From the NCBI GenBank assembly GCA_025360995.1, contig JANYBD010000136.1, positions 1-41,701 of the forward strand: DNA of 41,701 nt, written 5' to 3'. Of this stretch, positions 15,446 through 23,189 are shown piece after piece. Numbering within the stretch: position 1 is the stretch's first letter; the number at the start of each line of letters is the position of its first letter. The notes under the pieces were generated by a model. The model was given only the letters and a program-made list of their open reading frames with translations, ran no database searches and was not told where the DNA came from. A program made the position numbers and the translations under genes. The DNA is from Gemmatimonadota bacterium (lineage in GTDB: Bacteria > Gemmatimonadota > Gemmatimonadetes > Gemmatimonadales > Gemmatimonadaceae).

Positions 15446-16582
15446 ATGAGGATGCCCGTCCAACGCACCATCGCATTCGCGGCACTCGTCGCGATTCCCA
15501 CGGTCATCGCGGCCCAAGGTGGCGGCGCTGCAGGTGGCATTCCCAGTGGCACCGGCCGCGGTGGTGGACGCGGTGGACCTCCTGTGGTGATGGACAGCAT
15601 CCGCGCGCGCCGGCTGTATGTCAGCGACAAGAGAGAGGACTTCCAGCCGGGCAACTATGTGGCGCAGCAAATCGCACAGCGTCGCATTGACAGTGTGTAC
15701 GAAGTCCGCAGCCGCGGCGTGATGGAGTTTCGGAAAATTGTATACAAAAGCCCGATCGACGGATTGGAAATTCCGGCTTATGTATTTGCACCGCTTGCGA
15801 AGCGCGGAGTAAAAGGGCACGCGGCAATGGTCTGGGTACATGACGGGGTCCACGGCTCGTGGCGCGAACTCTATTTTCCGTTCGTTCGCGAGGCCGTGCA
15901 GCGGGGATACGTGATTATCTGTCCCGAGTACCGCGGGTCGATCGGCTACGGTCAGCAACTGTATGACGCTTTCGATTATGGCGGCAAAGAAGTTGATGAC
16001 GCGATTGGCGCTGTGGAGTTTCTCAAGACGCTTCCCTATGTCGATACCGATCGCGTCGGTATTATGGGGTGGAGCCATGGCGGCATGATCGCGGCGGCAG
16101 CGGTGTTTCGCACCCAACATCCGTTCAAAGCCGGCGCGGCGATTGTGCCAGTGACCAATCTCTTCCAGCGGCTGGCACGGAGCGGTCCCAGCTACGAACG
16201 TGATTTTGCCGCGACGATTGGCGGCATGCCGCACGAGAAAGTGGATGAGTACGTCACCCGATCACCGGTATTTCACGCCGAGAATCTAAAAGTTCCAATT
16301 CTGGTGCACGTCGCAACGAACGACACCGATGTGTGGTTCACCGAAGACCAGCAAATGGTGTACACGCTGCGTGCGCTCAAGCCGGACTTGGCAGAAACAA
16401 AAATTTATATCGATCCGCCAGTCGGCCCTGAAGGTGCGGGCCACACGTTCAGCCGCCGTGTTGACCCCGTGACGCTCGAGCGCATGGACACGCCGGAGCA
16501 AATCGATTCGTGGAGCCGGACCTGGACGTTTTTTGATTGGTCGTTGCGGCCGTATGCAGATCTATCAAGAAAGGCGAAATAA
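15446..16582 (+). CDS. Exported S9-type alpha/beta hydrolase (single catalytic domain)
   Basis: 378 aa from an ATG with GGAGAG just upstream. The signal peptide is residues 1-23 (ending VIAA), then a Gly/Arg-rich linker (24-46). The catalytic domain resembles prolyl oligopeptidase (S9) or dienelactone hydrolase: VWVHDGVHG (129-137), PEYRGSIGYG (160-169), nucleophile S210 in GWSHGG, acid D293 or D295 (TNDTDVW) and H333 (GAGHTFSRR). The usual beta-propeller lid of S9 peptidases is absent, so it may be an esterase or a small-peptide hydrolase. It is periplasmic or secreted and stands alone after the helicase. Confidence 0.85.
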   Translation: MRMPVQRTIAFAALVAIPTVIAAQGGGAAGGIPSGTGRGGGRGGPPVVMDSIRARRLYVSDKREDFQPGNYVAQQIAQRRIDSVYEVRSRGVMEFRKIVYKSPIDGLEIPAYVFAPLAKRGVKGHAAMVWVHDGVHGSWRELYFPFVREAVQRGYVIICPEYRGSIGYGQQLYDAFDYGGKEVDDAIGAVEFLKTLPYVDTDRVGIMGWSHGGMIAAAAVFRTQHPFKAGAAIVPVTNLFQRLARSGPSYERDFAATIGGMPHEKVDEYVTRSPVFHAENLKVPILVHVATNDTDVWFTEDQQMVYTLRALKPDLAETKIYIDPPVGPEGAGHTFSRRVDPVTLERMDTPEQIDSWSRTWTFFDWSLRPYADLSRKAK

Positions 16583-16622
16583 CCGGGCGTCTTCCTGACA
16601 TGCCCGACGGTGTGGCACGTCG

Positions 16623-17255
16623 CTACGTCGTCCCAGTCGTCAACTTTTCCTTCCGGCGGTGTCGAGCCGCCTTGGCGCGATTTCCGCATGTCGCCATTTC
16701 GCACCACCGGCGCGTGCCGTTGCGGGTACTGTCAAAGAATAGGCGACGGCAGCGTGGATCAGCGCACCGGCGCACGCGTACGAGTTCGCCGCTCACCAGC
16801 GCATCGGCTGCGGATTCAATAATCGGAATCAGCAATCCGGCGAACACATCGCCAACGGTGACAAAACTCCGCGTGAAGCTGCCGTCGGGGCCCGGTTCAA
16901 TGCTCCGCGAACCGGCGCTGCGCCCGAGGATGCGGTTTATCTCGCCGATGGCCGTTTGGGCGGCTCGATCAGGAGGAGCGCCGCCCCGTTCGGCGAGGAC
17001 GCGCAACGTGTTGCGAATCCGGCGCGCCTCGTGGAGCGTCGCGCTCGCACCGGTCGGTTGCTGTTGCGCACGCCTGAGCATTGCGGTGGCGCGGTCATCG
17101 TCCAGGGCGCGGACCGCACTCATCCACCGAATGAATGAATCAAAGGAGTGGAATGCATCGACGCGTTCCGCGCCGCGGTGACGCGTCGCGTCATCGCTAT
17201 TTACAAAGTCGAGCCAGAGACGCTCGGCAATAAAAACAAACGGTTCGTCCGGCAT
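16623..17255 (-). CDS. CGNR zinc-finger / ABATE-domain regulator
   Basis: 210 aa from the ATG at 17255. The N-terminal part is the ABATE-like ligand-binding region (LWLDFVNSDD near 13-22; LVRVRRCADP at its end). The C-terminal zinc finger has C164 and C169, then C185 and C190, with the signature CGNR at 190-193 and RAKAARHR after it. These proteins bind DNA and are thought to be transcription regulators, often of stress or catabolic genes; the ligand is unknown. It converges on the S9-type hydrolase and is followed on the same strand by nothing closely linked, so its target cannot be read from context. Confidence 0.88.
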   Translation of the reverse strand: MPDEPFVFIAERLWLDFVNSDDATRHRGAERVDAFHSFDSFIRWMSAVRALDDDRATAMLRRAQQQPTGASATLHEARRIRNTLRVLAERGGAPPDRAAQTAIGEINRILGRSAGSRSIEPGPDGSFTRSFVTVGDVFAGLLIPIIESAADALVSGELVRVRRCADPRCRRLFFDSTRNGTRRWCEMATCGNRAKAARHRRKEKLTTGTT

Positions 17256-17297
17256 TCTCGGCTGAGGTTATGTGAAAGTGCCGAGCGGGGCAAGGCG

Positions 17298-18425
17298 CTA
17301 CTTGACCAACCCGAGTTGCTGTGCGTCGCCGCCGAGATAGATCGGCGCCCGCTCGGTATACACGGCGGCATTCGTTGATAACGCCACAGGATAGCTCCCA
17401 ACTCGCCACTCGATGGTCAATCGGGCGCGGCCGCTGCTTTCGTCCACCGCGAAGAGACCGTAATACGTGAGGCCGCTTTGCATTGACAGAATAATGTGAC
17501 CGGCCCCATCGGGAGCACTCCACGTCCCCGTGATGTGGCGCTTGTTTCCGGGCATCGACCAGTCGTGATCACCCATCTCCAGCCGTTGGAAATGGCCATA
17601 GGTATTGGTGACGTCAAAAATCGCCATCACATCGAAGTACGTCGGATCGACGACGCTCCATCCTTTGTTAATGAGAATCCATTCGCCCGCCACCGTGCCG
17701 CGATGATCTGCGTGAAACAGCATTTTATTGGTGAGGAACGGTTCCCACGGACGATTGGTTCCCACTTCTTGCCCAGCGCGGAAGTACGGATCCACCACTT
17801 CGGAGGTGTAGCGCGCGAGCAGGGCCGCCTTCACATCATCTCGCAGGTAGTCGAATGGTGAAACCGGCGAGCCGGTCGAGCCGCCGGTTCGCTCACCGTC
17901 CGTGCGATAGTTGTCAATAAGGTTGAACTCGGCGGTCAACGCGCGCGCGACCGGATCTCCTTCTTTGAGCACATCTCCGACTCGAACGAGCGGCGTATCC
18001 ACGTCGAGATGTTTTCCGACAAGCCCGCGGCCGTAATCGATGGTGATGAAATACTCATGGCGCCCGTCGCCGGTACCGCGGTCTCCCATATCCTCAATTT
18101 TGGTCACGGTGCCTCCACTCCAACTGCGCACGGTGGTGCCGGGCAGAGTAGGAATCCAGACATGGTTGAGCCCTTCGGTGTGCCCGCCCTCGTGGGCGCC
18201 AAACGCGCCAAGTCCACCCACACCCGTGAGCACGATACTTGCGACCGGCACGGGGAGGTTGAGTCGCACCGGCGATCCCGACGCCGGGATGGGCTGGGTC
18301 CAGGCGCCGTCGATCCAGGTCACGACTTTTGTTGCGACCGGCGCATCCACGCCGCCGCCTTGCGAACTACACGCAGCACTCAGGAGGGCAATTGCGGTGG
18401 CGAAGATTGAGGAGCGATGTATCAT
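17298..18425 (-). CDS. Lipoprotein with degenerate M23-peptidase-like fold
   Basis: 375 aa. The lipobox SAAC places the lipidated Cys at 19, so it is anchored in the envelope. Residues about 75-165 follow the LytM/M23 outline: HVWIPTLPGTTVRSWSGGTV, then EYFITIDYG, KHLDVDTPLVRVGDVLKEGD. The expected metal ligands (HxGxD at the start, the final HxH) are not in place, so metallopeptidase activity is doubtful. The C-terminal 200 residues are beta-rich with many aromatics and resemble a carbohydrate- or lipid-binding sandwich (unassigned). It is divergent from the yjjX-like gene. The function is unknown; a structural or binding role is inferred. Confidence 0.7.
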   Translation of the reverse strand: MIHRSSIFATAIALLSAACSSQGGGVDAPVATKVVTWIDGAWTQPIPASGSPVRLNLPVPVASIVLTGVGGLGAFGAHEGGHTEGLNHVWIPTLPGTTVRSWSGGTVTKIEDMGDRGTGDGRHEYFITIDYGRGLVGKHLDVDTPLVRVGDVLKEGDPVARALTAEFNLIDNYRTDGERTGGSTGSPVSPFDYLRDDVKAALLARYTSEVVDPYFRAGQEVGTNRPWEPFLTNKMLFHADHRGTVAGEWILINKGWSVVDPTYFDVMAIFDVTNTYGHFQRLEMGDHDWSMPGNKRHITGTWSAPDGAGHIILSMQSGLTYYGLFAVDESSGRARLTIEWRVGSYPVALSTNAAVYTERAPIYLGGDAQQLGLVK

Positions 18426-18476
18426 CTTCCGATTCTAATGCCACCGCGGCCACCGTTCTACTACATTCGTCACAAT

Positions 18477-19010
18477 ATGCTTGATCAAATTCAGCTTATT
18501 GCAATCGGATCGAAGAACCCGGTGAAGATCGGTGCCGCACGCGCCGTGTTGGCGCCACTGGCGTCATTGGCGCAGTTCGAAGGGATCGCGGTTGCCTCGA
18601 GCGTGCCGGACCAACCATTTGGTGATGACGAAACAATTCGTGGGGCCCGCACCCGCGCTGAGGCTGCGCGCGCCGCGCTCGACGCCGACCTTGGGATTGG
18701 AATCGAAGGTGGATGCGTTGAGATGCCGGGCGGCATGCGCACCTGTGCGTGGGCGGTCATCGTTGACCGGAGTGGCCGGATTGGAATCGGTGGATCTTTG
18801 GCGATGCCCCTGCCCGATCGTGTAGCGGCGCTGATTCGCGGTGGAGCAGAGTTGGGTCACGCGATGGACGCGCTGGTGGCGGAGCACAATACCAAGCAGG
18901 GGAAAGGCGCCGTGGGGATTCTGACAGCCGGACTTGTGGACCGTCAGCGCGCCTATGAAATACTGGTGACCTATGCACTCGCCCCATTTCTTACGCCGGA
19001 GTTTTGGTGA
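18477..19010 (+). CDS. yjjX: Inosine/xanthosine triphosphatase (YjjX family)
   Basis: 177 aa from the ATG at 18477; an ATG at 18438 would give a longer form, and neither has a clear ribosome site. Family features: IAIGSKNPVKIGAARAVL near the start, then VPDQPFGDDETIRGARTRAE (a near-invariant signature), GIGIEGG, and QGKGAVGILT near the end. These proteins hydrolyse non-canonical ITP/XTP to protect the nucleotide pool. It is cytoplasmic. The stop overlaps the thioesterase start by GTGA, so the two are co-translated. It is divergent from the lipoprotein gene across about 50 bp. Confidence 0.92.
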   Translation: MLDQIQLIAIGSKNPVKIGAARAVLAPLASLAQFEGIAVASSVPDQPFGDDETIRGARTRAEAARAALDADLGIGIEGGCVEMPGGMRTCAWAVIVDRSGRIGIGGSLAMPLPDRVAALIRGGAELGHAMDALVAEHNTKQGKGAVGILTAGLVDRQRAYEILVTYALAPFLTPEFW

Positions 19011-19432
19011 AACCCGCACCCTATGAACACCGCGACCGCGTGCGTTGGAGCGACTGCGATCCGATGGGAATCATTTGGTATGGCGCATACCCTCGTTTGT
19101 TTGAAGCCGCCGAATTCGAATTATTGCGGTCGTGCGGTCTGTCTTACGAGGCGCTGCGGGGGGAAGGCGGGGTGTGGCTGCCGCGAAAAGCATTTAGCGC
19201 GGAGTACCATTCACCGGCCCAAATGGACGAAGAGGTGGTCGTCGCCGCGTCAGTGACGAAAATTGGAACAACATCACTTACCTGGCGTTTCGAAGTGTAT
19301 CGCGCATCCGATCGCGCCCACCGCGCGAGTGCGCAACTGACGGTGGTGTCGGTCGAGAAAGACGCAATGGTCAAGCGCCGGATCCCGGATTCGGTTCGGC
19401 ACCAACTCGCGCCATTCATCGTTGCGGATTAG
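19007..19432 (+). CDS. Acyl-CoA thioesterase (4HBT/YbgC-like hot-dog fold)
   Basis: 141 aa from the GTG at 19007, chosen for its four-base overlap with the yjjX stop; a TTG at 19004 is one codon earlier. The hot-dog active-site pattern is WSDCDPMGIIWYGAYPRLFE, with the likely catalytic Asp at 18 and Tyr/Phe packing residues after it. C-terminal strands (SLTWRFEVYRA, RASAQLTVVSVE) complete the fold. It hydrolyses acyl- or aroyl-CoA thioesters; the exact acyl group is not predictable. It converges with sthA, with stop codons overlapping near 19430. Confidence 0.88.
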   Translation: MKPAPYEHRDRVRWSDCDPMGIIWYGAYPRLFEAAEFELLRSCGLSYEALRGEGGVWLPRKAFSAEYHSPAQMDEEVVVAASVTKIGTTSLTWRFEVYRASDRAHRASAQLTVVSVEKDAMVKRRIPDSVRHQLAPFIVAD

Positions 19433-20871
19433 GCACCGATGCTGGGAAGTCCTTTGAACGAACTGTGGCGTTTGGCGAGCCGTTGCAGGCCATCGTAGGC
19501 AGCATACTTGTAGGCGTCGCTCAAAGTGGGGTAGTTGAAAACGGCTTGAATGAAGTAGTCAATCGTGCCGCCAAAGTGGAGCACTGACGCAGCGATATGA
19601 ATGAGTTCGCAGGCGCCTTCGCCCACGATCGAGCAGCCCAACAGCGTTTGGTCGTCACGCCGGAACACCAGCTTCACGAAACCGTCAAGATCGCCGATGA
19701 TTTGGCCGCGCGGATTCATGCGAAAACTCGATTTGCCTATTTCAATTGAAAGCCCCTTGGCGATCGCGCTTTCTTCCGTCTCACCGACCATCGCAATTTC
19801 CGGAATCGTCCAGACTCCATAGGGGAGAATGGGCGAGACTTGTTCTTTGTACTTGAGATCGAATGCGTGGCACATCGCGACGCGCGCCTGCTCCATCGAC
19901 GTCGAGGCGAGCGCCGGGAATCCGACGACGTCGCCGGCGGCATAGACGCTCGGTACGGTGGTGCGAAACTTCTCATCCACCAGGACGAAGGCGCGAGTGT
20001 TCGTGCGTACACCGACCTGTTCGAGTCCCATATCCTTTGTGGTGCCTTCGCGGCCGATGCTGTACAGCACTACGTCGGCGTCGAGCGCTGTGCCATCGGT
20101 CAACGTAACGGTCGCATATTTCCGGTCGTCACCGTGGACGCGGATGTCGGCCGCCTCGGCGTTGAGCAACACCTGCACGCCGAGCCGTCGCGTCATGTCG
20201 GCCTGGAGGGCTTCGCTCGCCTCGGCATCGAGTTGGGTGATCAGACGTTCGCGTGCGTTGATCACGGTCACGCGTACGCCGAGTGCCGCGAATGTTGATG
20301 CGTATTCGCAGCCGATGACACCGCCGCCAATGACAATGAGGCGCCCAGGAATTTCACTGAGAGTGAGTAGCGAGTCGCTGTCCACGATGATTTCGTCATC
20401 GAAGGCAATGGTGTCGGGCCGTAACGGGTGTGAGCCCGAGGCGAGAAGAATGAAATCGCCACTGATGCGCCGCGTTTCGGCCTTGTAGCGGCTCACTTCA
20501 ACGGTGTGCGCGTCGACGAGCCGGGCCGCACCCTGGATTACCGTGACGTGATGGTTTGCAAGATTTTCCTCGATGCGCTGCCATTGGGCATCGACCACTG
20601 ACCGTTCCCGATACATAAAATCCGAAATGGTGATATCGGGTTTGATATGGTACTCAACGCCGTAGAGACCCCGCTGGCGGAGCCCGGAGAAGTACAGGGA
20701 GGTTTCGCGGAGCGTTTTCGACGGGATGGTGCCTGTGTTCACTGCGGCGCCACCCGGTTTGGGGGCGCGTTCGACCAGGCAAACCTTCTTGCCGAAGTAG
20801 GCGGCCTGTGCCGCGCCTTTTTCGCCGGCCGGTCCTGCGCCGATGACAATCAGGTCGTAATGGTCAGTCAT
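19429..20871 (-). CDS. sthA: Soluble pyridine nucleotide transhydrogenase
   Basis: 480 aa from the ATG at 20871; 43 further codons of open frame upstream (to 21000) do not look coding. Two dinucleotide folds are seen: GAGPAG (11-16, FAD) and VIGGGVIGCEYASTF (NAD(P)H), plus AAGDVVGFPALAST for FAD and a C-terminal dimerisation domain. The disulfide motif of lipoamide and glutathione reductases is replaced by GGAAVNTGTIPSK (40-52). Both redox Cys are missing, which excludes a disulfide reductase and fits SthA. It moves hydride between NADPH and NAD+ and balances the two pools. Divergent from ispH across 79 bp. Confidence 0.93.
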   Translation of the reverse strand: MTDHYDLIVIGAGPAGEKGAAQAAYFGKKVCLVERAPKPGGAAVNTGTIPSKTLRETSLYFSGLRQRGLYGVEYHIKPDITISDFMYRERSVVDAQWQRIEENLANHHVTVIQGAARLVDAHTVEVSRYKAETRRISGDFILLASGSHPLRPDTIAFDDEIIVDSDSLLTLSEIPGRLIVIGGGVIGCEYASTFAALGVRVTVINARERLITQLDAEASEALQADMTRRLGVQVLLNAEAADIRVHGDDRKYATVTLTDGTALDADVVLYSIGREGTTKDMGLEQVGVRTNTRAFVLVDEKFRTTVPSVYAAGDVVGFPALASTSMEQARVAMCHAFDLKYKEQVSPILPYGVWTIPEIAMVGETEESAIAKGLSIEIGKSSFRMNPRGQIIGDLDGFVKLVFRRDDQTLLGCSIVGEGACELIHIAASVLHFGGTIDYFIQAVFNYPTLSDAYKYAAYDGLQRLAKRHSSFKGLPSIGA

Positions 20872-20950
20872 CGCGGCAAAAGTTAGGGGCCGGGGGACGG
20901 CTTGGCGAGGACGGCCAGCGCGGGAGGGGCCGCCATGGTAATTTCCGGGT

Positions 20951-22168
20951 ATGGCCAGCACGGACAATGCGACGTATTTCCGCAAGGGTTTCGGCCTCAA
21001 AACCGAAGTGCAAGAGACCTTGTCGGCAGACTACACGGGGCATCTCGTGGATCTGCTGCGGTCGCGCGAGTATACGCTTTCGGCCGCCGGTATGACGGTG
21101 CGGCTGGCTAAGGAATTCGGTTTTTGCTACGGCGTTGAGCGAGCCGTGGAATACGCCTATCAAACGCGCGCCAAGTTTCCCGATCGCCGCATTTACCTCG
21201 CCGGTGAGATCATCCACAACCCGCACGTGAATGCGAAGTTGCGGGAGATGGGAATAATTTTCCTCCGGCCGGGTGAGAACGGATTCGATTACTCACAGGT
21301 TGGCACCGCGGACGTTGTGATCCTCCCGGCTTTCGGCGTGACAATGGGCGATTTTGAAACGTTGCGCGGGCTGGGTTGCGTGATGGTCGACACCACGTGC
21401 GGTTCGGTGCTCAACGTGTGGAAACGGGTCGACAATTACGCGAAAGACGGATTCACGGCGCTCATTCACGGCAAATACTATCACGAGGAAACCCGGGCGA
21501 CGGCATCGCAGGTCGAGAAGTACGACGGCGGCACGTACCTCGTGGTGCGCAACATGGAGCAGGCACGCGAGGTGTGCGACTATATCGAAGGAAAAGGACT
21601 TTCGCGCGACGCGTTTCTTGAGAAGTATCGCAAGCAAGCAAGTCCGCATTTCGACCCCGACACGCATCTCGCGCGCCTCGGTGTTGCCAATCAAACGACG
21701 ATGCTGGCCCGCGAGTCGCTGGCCATTGGCGAGGAGGTTGGACTTGCTATGGTGCGGCGGTATGGCGAGGCACATCGCGCTTTGCATTTTCGCACCTTTG
21801 ACACCATTTGCAGCGCTACGCAAGACCGACAGGATGCGGTGAATGAGTTGTTGCTCGAGCCGCTCGACGTGATGCTGGTGATCGGCGGATACAACTCCAG
21901 CAACACCATTTCGCTCGCGCTGCTGTGCGCCGAGCGCGTAACCACCTATCACGTGAGCGACGCCAATTGCATTGATGTGGAACGCGGAACGGTACGGCAT
22001 CTGCCGCCAGGCGCAACGGTCGAGATTGAAACCGCTGGGTGGCTCGCCGCGACCGGACCGGTGCGCGTCGGGCTAACGGCCGGTGCTAGCACGCCGAACA
22101 ATAAGATTGGCGAAGCGGTTTCCCGCGTCTTTGCGACGCGTGGGATCGCGGCGGCGGATATCGTCTGA
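20951..22168 (+). CDS. ispH: 4-hydroxy-3-methylbut-2-enyl diphosphate reductase (long form)
   Basis: 405 aa. Last step of the MEP isoprenoid pathway, making IPP and DMAPP. The [4Fe-4S] ligands are C59 (FGFCYGVERA), C150 (VDTTCGSVLNVW) and C287 (TICSATQDRQ). Substrate-site residues include H89 (EIIHNPHV) and the HGKYYHEET region, and GGYNSSNT is conserved. The extra N-terminal 45 residues and the insertions make it about 90 residues longer than E. coli IspH, as in the cyanobacterial/plant-type form. It opens a long rightward gene run reaching 29580 with mostly short gaps. Confidence 0.95.
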   Translation: MASTDNATYFRKGFGLKTEVQETLSADYTGHLVDLLRSREYTLSAAGMTVRLAKEFGFCYGVERAVEYAYQTRAKFPDRRIYLAGEIIHNPHVNAKLREMGIIFLRPGENGFDYSQVGTADVVILPAFGVTMGDFETLRGLGCVMVDTTCGSVLNVWKRVDNYAKDGFTALIHGKYYHEETRATASQVEKYDGGTYLVVRNMEQAREVCDYIEGKGLSRDAFLEKYRKQASPHFDPDTHLARLGVANQTTMLARESLAIGEEVGLAMVRRYGEAHRALHFRTFDTICSATQDRQDAVNELLLEPLDVMLVIGGYNSSNTISLALLCAERVTTYHVSDANCIDVERGTVRHLPPGATVEIETAGWLAATGPVRVGLTAGASTPNNKIGEAVSRVFATRGIAAADIV

Positions 22169-22203
22169 CCGCGTTTACTAACGCGCCGCCACCGGGTCAC
22201 GCG

Positions 22204-23172
22204 GTGCTATATGGCGGGGAGTCAAGCGTGACGCTCCTCCCCGCACTCGGTGGCAAGATTCGCGAACTCACAATGGCTGGCCGGCAGTGGCTGTGGCATA
22301 ATCCGGATTTGGCGCCGATGGCGGTCGCCGAGGGCGAAACATTTGCCCGAAGTGGAAATTCCGGCGGCTATGATGAGTGTGCGCCAACAGTGGCTGCCTG
22401 TCGATTACCGACTTGGGTGAAAGGGGCCGGTGATGTGCTCCTTCCCGATCATGGTGAACTCTGGGCGCAGCAGCCGCAGTTTCAGATCACCACAGACGAG
22501 CGCGGCAACACCGCGACCTGTTCATGGGCAGGAGTATCGCTGCCATACCGGATTACTCGCGACGTTACCGTGCGATCCGATGGAGCGGTGGTGTTTGCCT
22601 ACTCGGCGGAGAATTCCGGCGCGAACCGGATTCCGTTTTTGTGGGCGGCGATGCCAGTGTTTCCGTTGACGCCTCGGACGCGGTTGGTGCTTCCTGAAGG
22701 GGCGCGCACGCGAGTCTGGTCGCAGCAGGGCGTGGAGTTTGGTGGTGTGGCGGCCGAGCATCACTGGCCGAAATTGCGCGCCGGCGCCGTGCTGGTAGAC
22801 CTCTCGCGCCCGTACGCGGCGTTGAAGGAAAACTATGCTTGCAAACTCTATGTGCAGTTGCCACGCACGGAATGCGTAATTGCGATTGAGGATGGAGACG
22901 CAAGGCTGGAAATGCAGTTGCATGGCCGCGAAACGCCGCAGGTTGGTGTGGCGATCAATCGCCATGCAATTGCGGCACCGCTTTCCAAGGGGCCGCGTTG
23001 GCCCTGGTCCCGACCCAAGGCCCCCGGCACGGTTACGCTTGGTCCGAGTCTCGGCGCGCCGGATTCGCTGACTGAGGCGATAGGTGCGTGGGATGCAGCG
23101 CAGTGGCTGGAGCCGGGTACACGCACCCGCTGGCAGATGACTTGGCGTGGGACGGCCGTGATAGAATCCTGA
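22204..23172 (+). CDS. Aldose 1-epimerase-like sugar-binding protein
   Basis: 322 aa from a GTG at 22204. It has the beta-supersandwich look of galactose mutarotase relatives: ALGGKIRELTMAGRQWLW at the N-terminus, then YDECAPTV, LLPDHGELWAQQ (H83, the position of a conserved His), RITRDVTV, and NSGANRIPFLWAAMPVFPL. The C-terminal catalytic Glu of GalM cannot be placed with confidence. No signal peptide. Likely mutarotase or sugar-phosphate epimerase-like; substrate unknown. It lies 35 bp after ispH and 17 bp before the S9 peptidase, so it is probably in the same transcript. Confidence 0.75.
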   Translation: MLYGGESSVTLLPALGGKIRELTMAGRQWLWHNPDLAPMAVAEGETFARSGNSGGYDECAPTVAACRLPTWVKGAGDVLLPDHGELWAQQPQFQITTDERGNTATCSWAGVSLPYRITRDVTVRSDGAVVFAYSAENSGANRIPFLWAAMPVFPLTPRTRLVLPEGARTRVWSQQGVEFGGVAAEHHWPKLRAGAVLVDLSRPYAALKENYACKLYVQLPRTECVIAIEDGDARLEMQLHGRETPQVGVAINRHAIAAPLSKGPRWPWSRPKAPGTVTLGPSLGAPDSLTEAIGAWDAAQWLEPGTRTRWQMTWRGTAVIES

Positions 23173-23189
23173 AGACTTTTGGAGGAGCG

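Noticed and set aside
15413-16234. 273-codon minus-strand frame
   Set aside because: Antisense to the exported S9-type hydrolase whose triad and signal peptide are clear.
19429-20871. Dihydrolipoamide or glutathione reductase
   Set aside because: Both redox Cys are absent (GGAAVNTGTIPSK), so soluble transhydrogenase fits better.
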